Below are positions 53,618-63,378 of a stretch of DNA of 64,000 nt, piece after piece. The notes beneath the pieces were generated by a model. It was not told the origin of the DNA, did not search any database, and was given only the letters and a program-made list of their open reading frames with translations. The translations under genes and the position numbers were made by a program. Numbering within the stretch: the first letter of the stretch is position 1; the number at the start of each line of letters is the position of its first letter. The DNA comes from Candidatus Hydrogenedentota bacterium. GTDB taxonomy: Bacteria > Hydrogenedentota > Hydrogenedentia > Hydrogenedentales > SLHB01. The stretch covers positions 1 through 64,000 of the forward strand of contig JADLHJ010000060.1 of NCBI GenBank assembly GCA_020848835.1. The letters run 5' to 3'.

Positions 53618-54243
53618 TTTGTTGTTCCGCTGGTAACGGCTTCGATGTGTACGCGCACCTGAAAAACCTCCTCGAATAATTCTTGCTTTCGCTGCCCGCC
53701 CCAAATGTCCGTGGGGCTGTTTCGGCGCTGCTTGACGCGCAATGTCACGGTGCCGTCCGAAATCTTGGCCTTGATCGATTTGCACGTTGCGTTGTGGCAA
53801 CGGTCTAGACCGTCAGCAATTCGCAGTATACCAGCGAGCTTCCGTACCAGTTTTTGGTCGGTCTTCGCCAAGTCTTCGTATACCGCATGCGAAGGTTTCG
53901 GGTGCGCCTTGCGATGGTACCGCGCAACGCACGCCACAATACGCTGTTCCCGCTTGGAGAACCTATTCAGTTCCATTTTCATGATCAAGTCACGCGAATG
54001 TTTGTGGTGCCCTAGAACATCGACCGTGTGCCCAATATCGTGTAACAGGGCCGCCGCGCACAAAATTCTAAGCTCCTGTGGGCCCAGGCCGTGCAGCTTC
54101 GCCGTAGCGCCGAACATCGCTTGCGCGTTGCGGCAGACCTGAAATACGTGTTCTGGCTCAGGGTCTCGTTCACGAGCGATTCTACAGATTGCGCGCAGCC
54201 CTGCGTCTCGCTCCAAGATACTCCCTTTCGACCCAGCTGGCAT
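53614..54243 (-). CDS. HD-domain protein like the C-terminal part of Ppx/GppA
   Basis: 209 residues. The HD motif is in CAAALLHDIGHTVDVLGHHKHS, followed by VARYHRKAHPKPSH and LRIADGLDRCHN, all as in the C-terminal HD domain of exopolyphosphatase/GppA enzymes. The actin-like phosphatase half is missing. A free-standing version could be a metal-dependent phosphohydrolase or a polyphosphate/nucleotide-binding regulator. It overlaps the lipoprotein gene downstream by four bases and begins 15 bases after the end of the GH2 gene. Confidence 0.85.
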   Translation of the reverse strand: MPAGSKGSILERDAGLRAICRIARERDPEPEHVFQVCRNAQAMFGATAKLHGLGPQELRILCAAALLHDIGHTVDVLGHHKHSRDLIMKMELNRFSKREQRIVACVARYHRKAHPKPSHAVYEDLAKTDQKLVRKLAGILRIADGLDRCHNATCKSIKAKISDGTVTLRVKQRRNSPTDIWGGQRKQELFEEVFQVRVHIEAVTSGTTK

Positions 54244-54258
54244 TGCGAGAGTCTTCCG

Positions 54259-57200
54259 TTAGTTACCCAGGCTGCTGATACCGAGGTCAATGTACTGCCC
54301 GCCGCTGGTCTGATGGCAATGCACCGCGATAAGATTTTTCTTTCCAGGTTCAAAAAGGGAGATTTGACCAGAGGAAAGGGCTATTCGCTGGTAGTCTGTA
54401 ATATGATTTTTACGTTGAAGGAGTAAATTTCCATTTATATATACCTGAACGTCTTCGTCGTGGTGCAGATCAACCCAGGCCCCATGCGCTCCAAAGTCTT
54501 TGGGGATTTGTATTTCGGTACGTAGCCATGTATCAGGGGTATTCCATTCCGTGCCTACGCGCTCGCCCGGCGTGCCTTTGGTACCAAAACCATTCTTCCC
54601 TTTCTTCCAAGCAGAGTCGTTGTATTCAGGCGTCTTCCAGTTCGGGCCAGGATCCTCTGTGCTAAATCGCCAAGTATGGCCGTCGGGGCCGGTCTTCAAC
54701 ACGGTTGTCAATCGCTCGGTCACAGCGTGCAGTGGCGTTATAGTGCCGGAAGGCTTCGTCGCGCCGTCGGCTAATTCAACCAGAAACAACGGGTCGGAAG
54801 GCCAGGCCCCCATCGATTTACCGTACAGGGCAAGTCCGCCTTTGTACTTCGCGTCTTCTTTCACTTCTAAGCGAAGCGTAATCGGCTTTCCGGATTTCGC
54901 GGCTTCAACGAATACCGGCAGCGTCTCTTCCCGGAGGGGCAGGTCGTAGGCCCCGCCGTAGGAGCCGTGCTGGTATGCCGCAACATGCGAGAGCACACCA
55001 CGTGCATCGGCGGTGTCCATCGGGTAATTGATGACGCCGAGCTGCATCCCGTCGATGCTCACGCTAATCGTCGTCGGCCACAGTTTGCTGTCCGACTGGG
55101 GATAATCCTGCGGGTTTTTGCGGGACGGCCAGTCAAGGCGTTCTTCGTTCGCCTTGCCGCCGATTTCGACGTAGAGTTTCGCGCCTTTGATCGTTTCCGG
55201 CTTCAGGTCTTTGGGCAGTTGCAGCTCATATTCGATTACTCCCGCGTCATGCCGATAGACCTTGCCGTCGCGGGGGAAGATCATGGGCGCGGTTTCTGAC
55301 GGGCTGGCATTCGCAAAGGACTCGACCGGAAAAGTGAGTGCGACCTGGTTGGGCGCGTCCCAGACGGCGCCGCCCTGAACATGAACGACGCAGTAGTTCG
55401 CGCTGATGCGTTTGCCGTCGTGAAGGACTTCTGCAACAACATTTAGCAGGCCGTCTCCGTTTGGCGCGGTGAAGGTGAACGGAGCCTGCGGTGTGACACG
55501 ATAGGACGGGCAATCAATCCCGCGCTCTACCGGCTGTACCCATTGCGACCATTTCTTGTTATCAACGGTCTGTCCGTCTACGGATAACTTCAAAGTGAGA
55601 CCGGACAACTCGGACCAATGGCTCATCGACACCGGAATCGTCACCGTGTCGCCCGCCTTCACGACTTGGTACGGTGGGCAATCCAACACAGGAAAATCGG
55701 CTGATTGCAGGTTTGCAACAGTGATGTTCGCGGGATAGTTGAACAGTTTGTCCGAGCGGTCGTAGTTCAAGAAACCGTTATGTTCCCACTCGATGTCGCT
55801 GAGTTCGGTGTAGACGTATCCCACACACTTTTCCTGTTTGCGCAAGAGGTTTGTGAGGAACAGGAAGACCCAGGAAACATCGCGATCGCCCGAACCCGCG
55901 CTAACGCCGCCGTATTCGGAATTCATGAGCGGCGCGGTGTCCTGCTTCCAACCTTCGGCGTAATTGAACTGGCTGCCGGGCTGCGTCTGGTCCATCACTT
56001 CCTGAATGTGATCGCGGGCCCTCGCAAAATCGTCGATGTAAAAGTGCCACGAATTGATATCGGACACGACGTGGTCGTAGTTACAGGGCGAATTGTCTTC
56101 GACGAGGCGCGTGGGGTCGAGTTCTTTCGCCTTGAGGTACATGTCCCGTACCCATTCCTGCGTGTTGCGGTCGTAGTCCTGATCGCCAATGCCCCAGGTC
56201 TCGTTAAAGAGCACCCACGTGATGATGCTGGGATGATTGAAATCGCGCGCTATCTGCGCGGTCATTGTTTTTTCCCATGCCGCACGCGATCGGTCTGACT
56301 TTTTCCACCAGTTCGGCGTGTCTGTTAATAGCATCACGCCCAGTTTGTCCGCCCAATACAACGCGCGCGGTTCTTCCACCTTGATGTGGATGCGCAGCAT
56401 GTTCAGGCCAAGTGCTTTCGTCTTCTCATAGTCCCGCTTGATGAATGCGTCGTCCGGGTGCGTATAGATGCCGTCGGGATTGAAAGACTGGTGCAAGGCC
56501 CCGCGCAGATAAATGGGCTTGTTGTTGAGCAGGATGAATTCGTGTTCGCTGCCCATGTAGGTCCCGCGCGAAACCTTGCGCATCCCGAAATAGGTGTTGA
56601 CGCTATCGATCGTCTTGCCATCTTGCGACAACTCAATGGTCGCGTCGTAGAGGTTCGGTTCGTCGGGCGACCACAACGCGGCATTGGGGATTGGAAGCGT
56701 TAATGTTATCGCGTTATCACCTTTGGAGAACTGAGTGGTTTGATTGGTGCTGAGTTCATTATCCGCGCGCTTCGCTTTCACGGCAACGGTGTAGCGTCCT
56801 TCTTTGACAATGGACAGAGGAACTTTGAACGTCGCTTCTCCCTTGTCGATGTCGGGATAAATGTGGGAGGGAAGCACCGAAGATTCGGGACGCGATTCCA
56901 GGTACACGGTCTGCCAAATCCCGCCGGTCTGCGTGTACCAGCCAATCTGTTTGCCTGTGGGTAGATCGGGATCGGTGCGATCGACAGCGCGCACGGTGAT
57001 CCGCGCGGATTCGCCAGGTTTTGCCACATCAGTTATGTCGATGGAGAATGGAACGTATCCGCCTTCATGCTCTGCCACTTGCTTGCCATTCACCCAAACC
57101 GTAGCGGCCCAATCCACCGCGCCGAATGTGAGCATGATGCGCGGCCCAGCATCGGCAGGGATGGTCAAATCACGTTCGTACCAAGCCACACCGTTATATT

Positions 57201-57450
57201 TCGTCTCCTGAATGCCCGACAGCTTGCTCTGCCACGGAAACGGCACGTTGATCTTCTTCGCATATTCGTGCTGTTTAAACCACTCTTCCTTCAATCCCAC
57301 ATCTTGCGGATCGAAATCGAATTTCCATTCGCCATTCAGGTTGATCCAGGGCCTCGCCCAATCAGGACGGGGATGATCTTCTATCGCTTGCCAATCGCCC
57401 GCGAACGCGGCCAAACATAGAAGAAGACAAAGGAAAGCACGCACGATCAT
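54259..57450 (-). CDS. Secreted glycoside hydrolase family 2 protein
   Basis: 1063 residues with a signal peptide (FLCLLLCLAAFAGD). Sugar-binding domain (ARPWINLNGEWKFDFDP, WYERDLTIP), an immunoglobulin-like domain, and a TIM barrel (~300-600) with acid/base Glu417 in LFNETWG and nucleophile Glu512 in MNSEYGGV. Further beta domains follow, ending with a ~140-residue C-terminal module (WVDLHHDEDVQVYINGNLL) similar to carbohydrate-binding modules of long GH2 enzymes. It cleaves beta-galactosides, mannosides or glucuronides; which one is open. First gene of a run that continues into the HD/YiiX/CHAD genes. Confidence 0.9.
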   Translation of the reverse strand: MIVRAFLCLLLCLAAFAGDWQAIEDHPRPDWARPWINLNGEWKFDFDPQDVGLKEEWFKQHEYAKKINVPFPWQSKLSGIQETKYNGVAWYERDLTIPADAGPRIMLTFGAVDWAATVWVNGKQVAEHEGGYVPFSIDITDVAKPGESARITVRAVDRTDPDLPTGKQIGWYTQTGGIWQTVYLESRPESSVLPSHIYPDIDKGEATFKVPLSIVKEGRYTVAVKAKRADNELSTNQTTQFSKGDNAITLTLPIPNAALWSPDEPNLYDATIELSQDGKTIDSVNTYFGMRKVSRGTYMGSEHEFILLNNKPIYLRGALHQSFNPDGIYTHPDDAFIKRDYEKTKALGLNMLRIHIKVEEPRALYWADKLGVMLLTDTPNWWKKSDRSRAAWEKTMTAQIARDFNHPSIITWVLFNETWGIGDQDYDRNTQEWVRDMYLKAKELDPTRLVEDNSPCNYDHVVSDINSWHFYIDDFARARDHIQEVMDQTQPGSQFNYAEGWKQDTAPLMNSEYGGVSAGSGDRDVSWVFLFLTNLLRKQEKCVGYVYTELSDIEWEHNGFLNYDRSDKLFNYPANITVANLQSADFPVLDCPPYQVVKAGDTVTIPVSMSHWSELSGLTLKLSVDGQTVDNKKWSQWVQPVERGIDCPSYRVTPQAPFTFTAPNGDGLLNVVAEVLHDGKRISANYCVVHVQGGAVWDAPNQVALTFPVESFANASPSETAPMIFPRDGKVYRHDAGVIEYELQLPKDLKPETIKGAKLYVEIGGKANEERLDWPSRKNPQDYPQSDSKLWPTTISVSIDGMQLGVINYPMDTADARGVLSHVAAYQHGSYGGAYDLPLREETLPVFVEAAKSGKPITLRLEVKEDAKYKGGLALYGKSMGAWPSDPLFLVELADGATKPSGTITPLHAVTERLTTVLKTGPDGHTWRFSTEDPGPNWKTPEYNDSAWKKGKNGFGTKGTPGERVGTEWNTPDTWLRTEIQIPKDFGAHGAWVDLHHDEDVQVYINGNLLLQRKNHITDYQRIALSSGQISLFEPGKKNLIAVHCHQTSGGQYIDLGISSLGN

Positions 57451-57503
57451 AGAAGATACTCCGGCTGTTTCGGGGAGGCTTAGATCGTTATCCTAGTGCC
57501 GTT

Positions 57504-59297
57504 ATGACGGACATTCAAACGAAAGCCGATGAATTCGCCGCCGATGAAACTTCGCCTCAGAGCACATTGGATCGCGCGCGTATCGCAATCGTATGCGGGA
57601 CGTTGATCGCTACTGCCCTGACGTATTCGACGCGTTTTTCATCGTTTGATCATCCCAAAGTTGGGGTTTTAGCACTCGGCGTTGCACTGCTTGGTTTGTT
57701 CGCGGTCTTCGCGCGCCGTAACCCGTCGATGCGAGTCGGCAATCTCTTTTGGATCGTAATAGCCCTCTTTTCCCTTATCGACATCGTCAGCGATTTGCGG
57801 GCGAAACCGGCACGAAACAATCCGCATGGCGATGAAGTCTTCGCCCTGATGTTTCGGTACCTCTTGCCGTTATTTGTTGCCCTTTCATTTGCGCTTTTTT
57901 CTCGCGAAAAAAATCGGAAGTGGGTGTCGCACTCAATCGTTATTGGCAGCGTATGCGCGTCGCTTCTCGCTATCGGCCAATATGCAGGCGTCCTTACGTT
58001 TCTGTTCCCGGACATCCCCGCATCGTCGCCAGTGTACTCCGTTTTTGGCAATTCGGGGCTGCTCGGGGGCTATACCGCGATCGCAATACCGTTGGCATTC
58101 GCGCTGTATCTTCGAGATTCCAGAGCCCGGCCTTGGCTGTTGTTTACGCTCTGCACATTGATGTGCGCGCTCCTCCTGTCGGGCGCACGATCGGCATGGG
58201 TTGCTTCGGCAGCGGGTTGCGCAGTGGTGATCTGGAAGCGGCCAGATTTTCGCAAAATATCACTGGTATCTATTGCGTTATGCGCGGTCAGCGTTGTGTG
58301 CGTGCTCGTCGCGCCTCAGCAGACCGTAACGCGCATGGCGAACCTATTCAGAACCGCGGACGCGGGCATTGGCCTGCGCCTATGGTTCTGGGCCGGCGCG
58401 GGAGAGATGATAAAAAGCAACGCAATCTCGGGTGTCGACGCGGGCAACTTTCAACTGGAGAGCCCGCGCTATTTGGGCGACGTCCTTTGGGCCCCAGGCG
58501 GCGAACACTTCGCCCACAACACCTTGCTCACGGAACATCCCCATAACGACTTCCTGCTCATCTTCGCTGAGACAGGATTGATCGGCGTACTTTTTTGTTT
58601 GTGGCTCCTGACGAAGATCGCGCGCGGTAGGGGAGACGAATGGGGTGGACTCACGGCCTGGATGGTGTTCGCCCTGTTCAATTCGCCGCTGCACAGCCCG
58701 CCGCATGCGCTTGCCGGGTTCACACTTGCAGCGTGCATTGTGCAACGCGCAAGCGGCCCTCCGCCAGAGGAGAAGGCTGCCAGTATGTGGCTTCGACGTC
58801 TGGTGGGTCTTTTTAGCATAGCGGTCTTGCCAATAGTTGTCGTGTTTGTTCTGGTTCCCAGTTACAGACTGCAGCGGGCGCAGCAAGCGCATGTCGTGGG
58901 CCAACCTGCGTTGCAGCTCTATGCAGCGGCCGAATCGATGGATGGCGTGCTGCACGCTGAGATTGACGAAAAATTTGGCATTGCGTTACTCGATGCGAAG
59001 GACTACGAATCCGCGCGCAAACATTTTAAGGAGGCGTTGCAGGGTTCGGACAGTGGCTCTGTCTATTTAGGTCTTGGAACCGCCGAGTACCAATTGGGAA
59101 ACAAGAGCGATGCATATGCAGCACTCGAAAGAGCGGTATACCGTTGGCCGTCGCATCTAAACGCCTGGCGGTTGTTGATGCGCGTGTGCCCCGTTGCAGA
59201 GCGCGGTGCTTGGCTGGCTAAGGCAGCGAGATTTCTGCGAGGTAGCGAAATCAAGAAATTGGAACGCGAAACAGGGACCGGCACGCCTCCGTCTTGA
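57504..59297 (+). CDS. O-antigen ligase-like membrane protein with C-terminal TPRs
   Basis: 597 residues. Ten to twelve membrane helices over ~30-445. The Wzy_C region includes LLSGARSAWVASAAG (~225-240) and the large periplasmic loop with FAHNTLLTEHPHNDFLLIFAETGLIG, whose His-rich part is typical of O-antigen ligases and polymerases. From ~490 on, helical repeats FGIALLDAKDYESARKHFKEAL and VYLGLGTAEYQLGNKSDAYAALERAV form TPRs. It may attach or polymerise an O-antigen or similar glycan. Divergent from the GH2 gene over 53 bases and convergent with the TPR protein at 59301. Confidence 0.85.
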   Translation: MTDIQTKADEFAADETSPQSTLDRARIAIVCGTLIATALTYSTRFSSFDHPKVGVLALGVALLGLFAVFARRNPSMRVGNLFWIVIALFSLIDIVSDLRAKPARNNPHGDEVFALMFRYLLPLFVALSFALFSREKNRKWVSHSIVIGSVCASLLAIGQYAGVLTFLFPDIPASSPVYSVFGNSGLLGGYTAIAIPLAFALYLRDSRARPWLLFTLCTLMCALLLSGARSAWVASAAGCAVVIWKRPDFRKISLVSIALCAVSVVCVLVAPQQTVTRMANLFRTADAGIGLRLWFWAGAGEMIKSNAISGVDAGNFQLESPRYLGDVLWAPGGEHFAHNTLLTEHPHNDFLLIFAETGLIGVLFCLWLLTKIARGRGDEWGGLTAWMVFALFNSPLHSPPHALAGFTLAACIVQRASGPPPEEKAASMWLRRLVGLFSIAVLPIVVVFVLVPSYRLQRAQQAHVVGQPALQLYAAAESMDGVLHAEIDEKFGIALLDAKDYESARKHFKEALQGSDSGSVYLGLGTAEYQLGNKSDAYAALERAVYRWPSHLNAWRLLMRVCPVAERGAWLAKAARFLRGSEIKKLERETGTGTPPS

Positions 59298-59300
59298 AGA

Positions 59301-60809
59301 CTATGGAGACTCCCCAATCTCGTTACTGGGTTGCAGCGCGTTCATCGGTTGCAGCGCTCCGTTACTGAGCACTTCAATCCGAACCTTTTCCGGACCAGAC
59401 ACGTGCAACTTATAGCTTTCGTCTGGAAGCACTCGGGCCACTATTGAATTGGGCACTGGCCCGTCAGTCCCGATGCGCTCGTCTTTATGCAATAGAGAAA
59501 TGGATATCGTCCCTTCCGCGGATATCGTATCCTCCGCGCCGTCGAGGGACGCCTTAATGATTACAGTATTTCCAAATTGATCCAGCCACGTGGAACCCGT
59601 CGGAGACCAAGTTACATCACGACTACCGGCTGTGTTGGTCGCGAATATCGGTACAGAACCAGGTTCCCTTACTGCCAACATCTTCTCGTTGTAATCAACA
59701 ATCGCGTGGAGTTGAAGTATCGGCTGAATACCCGCAGTCGCGGCGAACGCCCCCACCCCGGCAACGAGCACGATGATGCCATGTGCGAACCATGCGCTAG
59801 TGCCGCGGCCAAAAGAGGCACCACTGAAAACCAATATGACGGCGAGAGAGGCCGCTGCAGGCGCTAGTGGCGCATACATCAGCCACGGGACCGGCGCCCA
59901 CATGGACAGATAACTGATCGACGCGAGCAATAATCCGGCGCCGCATAAGCTCGGCCACGGCAAGGGCCGGCCGCCAGTCACGCGAAATCCTGTCCACAAT
60001 GCCAATGGCCAGGCAACCGCGAGAACGACAGCACAAAGAATGCGCGGAATAAGCAACGCCTCTGCCAAGGCGTCATATACGGGACCGTAGGCTGACCCGG
60101 AGCCTACGGAAATTTCGCGCAAGGTGTGCAAAGTAACATACACCGACATCGAAAGTGCCGCAACGGTAGACATGCCGCCCGCGAGCGTGCGCACCCAGGC
60201 GTTATTCTTCACGGAAGATACTGCGTGCACGCTATCGATGGGGACGTCCTCATTGCGCAAAGCCGAATGGCACTGCCAACAGCGTTCGAATTCATCGCTG
60301 TTTTGCGCGCCGCAGTTCTTGCAGATGCGGTATGGGCTCAGATCAATGCCGCTATCGCTGTCGCGCAATCGAAGATCCTCGCGGCGCGCGTCGCCCGAAG
60401 GTGTCCGCAATCGTTGTACCGAGCGTGCAGCAATGGGGTGGGAGGGACTTATGCGGACGATCTGTTCCCAGGTATTTGCGGCATCCGCATTCCGCCCGGC
60501 AACCTCGTATACCCGCGCCAACTGTTCCCACACGGCCACTTCGCCCGGCCACTGCTCCGTTATACCGCGAAGCTCCACAATCGCTTCGTCGTATAAACCC
60601 AGGCGATAATAGGTCGCGGCGAGATAGCGCAGCACATTCAGCTTCCGCGCCCATTTCTTCTTGAGGATGAGCAAATGTTTGAGTGCGTCGTTGTACTCCC
60701 AGGCCATGTAGAGTTTTTTTGCAAGCGTCCAGCGCCGCTCATAATCGTCGGGATGAACAAAGACGTACTCTGATAATTCTTCAAGGTCCGCTTTGTTTTC
60801 TTTTGCCAT
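59301..60809 (-). CDS. TPR membrane protein with zinc ribbon
   Basis: 502 residues. N-terminal TPRs (~20-150: YMAWEYNDALKHLLILKKKW, YRLGLYDEAIVELRGITEQW, YEVAGRNADAANTWEQIVRI), a zinc ribbon with four Cys (CKNCGAQNSDEFERCWQC, ~170-190), then about five membrane helices (~210-370) and an exported C-terminal beta domain (~380-502). It could connect cytosolic partners with an envelope structure. Last gene of the run from the amidotransferase. Confidence 0.75.
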   Translation of the reverse strand: MAKENKADLEELSEYVFVHPDDYERRWTLAKKLYMAWEYNDALKHLLILKKKWARKLNVLRYLAATYYRLGLYDEAIVELRGITEQWPGEVAVWEQLARVYEVAGRNADAANTWEQIVRISPSHPIAARSVQRLRTPSGDARREDLRLRDSDSGIDLSPYRICKNCGAQNSDEFERCWQCHSALRNEDVPIDSVHAVSSVKNNAWVRTLAGGMSTVAALSMSVYVTLHTLREISVGSGSAYGPVYDALAEALLIPRILCAVVLAVAWPLALWTGFRVTGGRPLPWPSLCGAGLLLASISYLSMWAPVPWLMYAPLAPAAASLAVILVFSGASFGRGTSAWFAHGIIVLVAGVGAFAATAGIQPILQLHAIVDYNEKMLAVREPGSVPIFATNTAGSRDVTWSPTGSTWLDQFGNTVIIKASLDGAEDTISAEGTISISLLHKDERIGTDGPVPNSIVARVLPDESYKLHVSGPEKVRIEVLSNGALQPMNALQPSNEIGESP

Positions 60810-60823
60810 GGATCGCGCAGTCG

Positions 60824-61093
60824 TTATTTTTTGTGCTTCGGCTTATGATGCTTGCGATCGGCGGCTTTTCGCTGCTCGTTGCTTCGCTGAATTATCGTAT
60901 TTGCGATGAACGTCACAAACGCGCCTGCAAGCGACGCGCCAATAAGTCCAAGCGCCAAAGGAATCTCGCGCGATAGGTGTTCCTCCGTTACTTGATACGA
61001 TGCGTAGACAAACGGCACTGCCAATATGATGGTGCTTACGAGCCAGAACCCCCAGCCTGCTGCCTCGATGCGGAACGATTTCAGCTTATTCAT
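60824..61093 (-). CDS. Small two-helix membrane protein with basic tail
   Basis: 89 residues. Helices at ~14-34 (WGFWLVSTIILAVPFVYASY) and ~43-66 (REIPLALGLIGASLAGAFVTFIAN) and a very basic C-terminal tail (RKAADRKHHKPKHKK). It overlaps the end of the kinase gene upstream by eight bases and is 14 bases before the TPR gene. No family recognised; a membrane accessory of the kinase is possible. Confidence 0.65.
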   Translation of the reverse strand: MNKLKSFRIEAAGWGFWLVSTIILAVPFVYASYQVTEEHLSREIPLALGLIGASLAGAFVTFIANTIIQRSNEQRKAADRKHHKPKHKK

Positions 61094-62360
61094 GTGGCTC
61101 CTGCCCCTCGCGTTCTTGCGGGATCACGACTCGAAACAATGCGCCACCCTCCGGCGCGCGCGATACCGTAATCTGTCCGCCATGTTCAACGACAATCTTC
61201 TGCGTAACCGCGAGTCCCAACCCGGTTCCCTGAGAACCCTTTGTCGAAAAAAAAGGATCAAAAATCTGCCGCGCGATGGCATCCGGCACACCTGGACCGT
61301 TGTCCGCAACTTCCAATACCAGCGCGCCCGAATCCGCGCTCATTGCAAGAATGCGAATGTGACCGCCGGAACGGGGAACTGCATCGGCGGCATTGGATAC
61401 CAAGTTCAACAGCACGCGATATATACCGCGCTGGTCCGCACGAATCATGCGCGCGACGTCGTCAACATCGATGTTCAACGCGATCGATTTTTTCGTAATC
61501 GTGCCGGAAACAGTGTCGCATACTTCCTTGACGACGCCGCGCACATCAAATGACTCAAGAACTGGCACGCGCGCCTTTGAGAATGACAACATGTCTTCGA
61601 CAAAATTCGCGATACGCTGCGAACTGCGCTTGAATATGGGCCAGCTTCGGGCAATAAATTCTGAATTGTTTTGGCTCAATCCTTGATCCATCAAGTCAAC
61701 GCTGCCGCTCAGGCCGGTGATAATATTCTTGGTGTGGTGCGCCAAACCCGCGACCGCTTGACCAATCGCGGCGAGGCGTTCCGCGCGCAGGTTTTTTTCG
61801 ATGAGACGTGCATTGGAAACCGAAGTCGCCACCAGGCCGGCGAACATTTCCACCACGTGAAGGTCTGCATTCGAAAAACTGCCGCCCCCGATCTTGTTTA
61901 CCACCTCCAACACGCCAATAAGCTGCTCGCGATCAACCAGAGGTACCGCCAAGAGTGACCGCGTGGCGAAGCCGCTCGTCTCATCGGCCTTCTTAAAAAA
62001 ACGTCCGTCATTGCGCGCATCGGCGACATTGATCGATTCCCGTTGCAGGGCCGCCGTGCCGGCAATACCTTCACCAAGTTTTAAGCGAACTTCTCGTTTA
62101 AGCGCACTCTGATCGCCCGTTTCACCCAGCGCCACTTCAAAATACAGGTCGTTGGTAATCTCGTCGTATAGCAACAATGAACTCGCCTCGGCCTGCGCGA
62201 CTTGCTTGCTTTCATCCAGAATACTGTGAAGCAGCGTGGGGAGGTCGGTAACCAGAGCGACAAGTCGATGCACACGATAGAGTACATCGACTGTCCGGCG
62301 CAGATCTTCCGGCGCAAGTTCGTGCAGCCAAGCGGCGGTTTCGAGTGCGTGCTGTGTCAC
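61086..62360 (-). CDS. Soluble GAF-domain histidine kinase
   Basis: 424 residues from GTG 62360, one base after the M28 peptidase stop. GAF domain ~30-190 (QAEASSLLLYDE, LLAVPLVDREQLIGVLEVVNK), H-box AGLAHHTKN with His208 as probable acceptor and His209 where most kinases have Glu or Asp, then N-box LLNLVSNAADA, DNGPGVPD and GTGLGLAV. No membrane segment. The acidic neighbour of the acceptor is normally needed for full autokinase chemistry. No response regulator is adjacent. Confidence 0.85.
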   Translation of the reverse strand: MTQHALETAAWLHELAPEDLRRTVDVLYRVHRLVALVTDLPTLLHSILDESKQVAQAEASSLLLYDEITNDLYFEVALGETGDQSALKREVRLKLGEGIAGTAALQRESINVADARNDGRFFKKADETSGFATRSLLAVPLVDREQLIGVLEVVNKIGGGSFSNADLHVVEMFAGLVATSVSNARLIEKNLRAERLAAIGQAVAGLAHHTKNIITGLSGSVDLMDQGLSQNNSEFIARSWPIFKRSSQRIANFVEDMLSFSKARVPVLESFDVRGVVKEVCDTVSGTITKKSIALNIDVDDVARMIRADQRGIYRVLLNLVSNAADAVPRSGGHIRILAMSADSGALVLEVADNGPGVPDAIARQIFDPFFSTKGSQGTGLGLAVTQKIVVEHGGQITVSRAPEGGALFRVVIPQEREGQEPHE

Positions 62361-62361
62361 G

Positions 62362-63375
62362 TTAGTTCAGGCGTGCCTGCGCGTCCAGAGCGCGTTCTAT
62401 CGCAGGCAACGCATGGTAGATCACGTCTCCAACAGCCTGCAAACTTGCGGGGCAGACGCGTTCGATGGTGTCGTTGGCGGTGTGCCACGTGTTGGAATGT
62501 TCAAGTTGTGATCCGCCGTATTCGTAATCGATCAGATTTATGGCCCGTTTGCCCGCGAGTCGAAACGGCATGTGGTCATCTTCGACAATGCGCGATTCCG
62601 CGAGGAAATGCCGTCCATGTCCCAATTCCGCCGCCACTTTCCATATTGCATTCGACAACCACGACGGCGCCCCTGCATCGCGAAAAATGCCCAAGTAGCA
62701 ATCGCCTATCATGTCCACGTTGATCAATGCATGGAGATCTGCTAGTTCTTTCGTTTTGCGCATGTGCCGTACCATCTCGCGACTGCCGTAGAGGCTGTCC
62801 GTACTGCTCCAGTCTCTCAGCGCTTCTTCGCCGTCAAACCAGATTAGCCATACCGTGCGCCCGTCTCGCATGGGGCCGAGCGCACGTGCCATCTCAATCA
62901 TCCATGCCGCCGTCGAGCCTCCGTCGTTCGCGCCAACAAAACGGAACTCTTCAAAATACTTCGTGTCGTAGTGATTGCTAAGCGCGATGATGCCGTCCTG
63001 CGACCCCTTAACAATTGCCACAAGATTGGCCATCGAGCGCTTACCAAGCGGCGTGTCTGCCTCGAACGGAATGACCCGCACCTCAAGCCCCGCGGCTTCG
63101 ACTTCGCTCCGGATGAGCTGCCGCAGGGTTTCCGCCTCGGGTGAACCAGGGGGGCGCGGCCCTATGGCCACTACTTTTTTGAGCGTTTCGAATGCGCGGT
63201 CGCCTCGAAATTCGCTTTTGCCCGTGGCTGCGGTGGCGCGCTGGTTGTTGTCTTTATACGCGATGCGCTTCAGCCCAAACGCGACAAGGAGCAAAAATAT
63301 CAGCGTTCCAACACCCGCAACGCCTATGAAGCGTAGGGAACTACGCCCGATCGTTTCCTGCCAATACATCGCCAC
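62362..63375 (-). CDS. M28 family peptidase / glutaminyl-cyclase-like
   Basis: 337 residues. One N-terminal membrane anchor (~17-36, FIGVAGVGTLIFLLLVAFGL). The zinc-peptidase fold shows SNHYDTK, VGANDGGSTAA, FDGEEALRDWSSTDSLYGSR, NVDMIGD and SNTWHTANDT, giving the His/Asp/Glu/Asp/His set of M28 aminopeptidases and glutaminyl cyclases; the D-G-G and W-x-S-x-D-S parts lean towards glutaminyl cyclases. It acts outside the membrane, either on peptides or by converting N-terminal Gln to pyroglutamate. Confidence 0.87.
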   Translation of the reverse strand: MAMYWQETIGRSSLRFIGVAGVGTLIFLLLVAFGLKRIAYKDNNQRATAATGKSEFRGDRAFETLKKVVAIGPRPPGSPEAETLRQLIRSEVEAAGLEVRVIPFEADTPLGKRSMANLVAIVKGSQDGIIALSNHYDTKYFEEFRFVGANDGGSTAAWMIEMARALGPMRDGRTVWLIWFDGEEALRDWSSTDSLYGSREMVRHMRKTKELADLHALINVDMIGDCYLGIFRDAGAPSWLSNAIWKVAAELGHGRHFLAESRIVEDDHMPFRLAGKRAINLIDYEYGGSQLEHSNTWHTANDTIERVCPASLQAVGDVIYHALPAIERALDAQARLN

Positions 63376-63378
63376 GGA

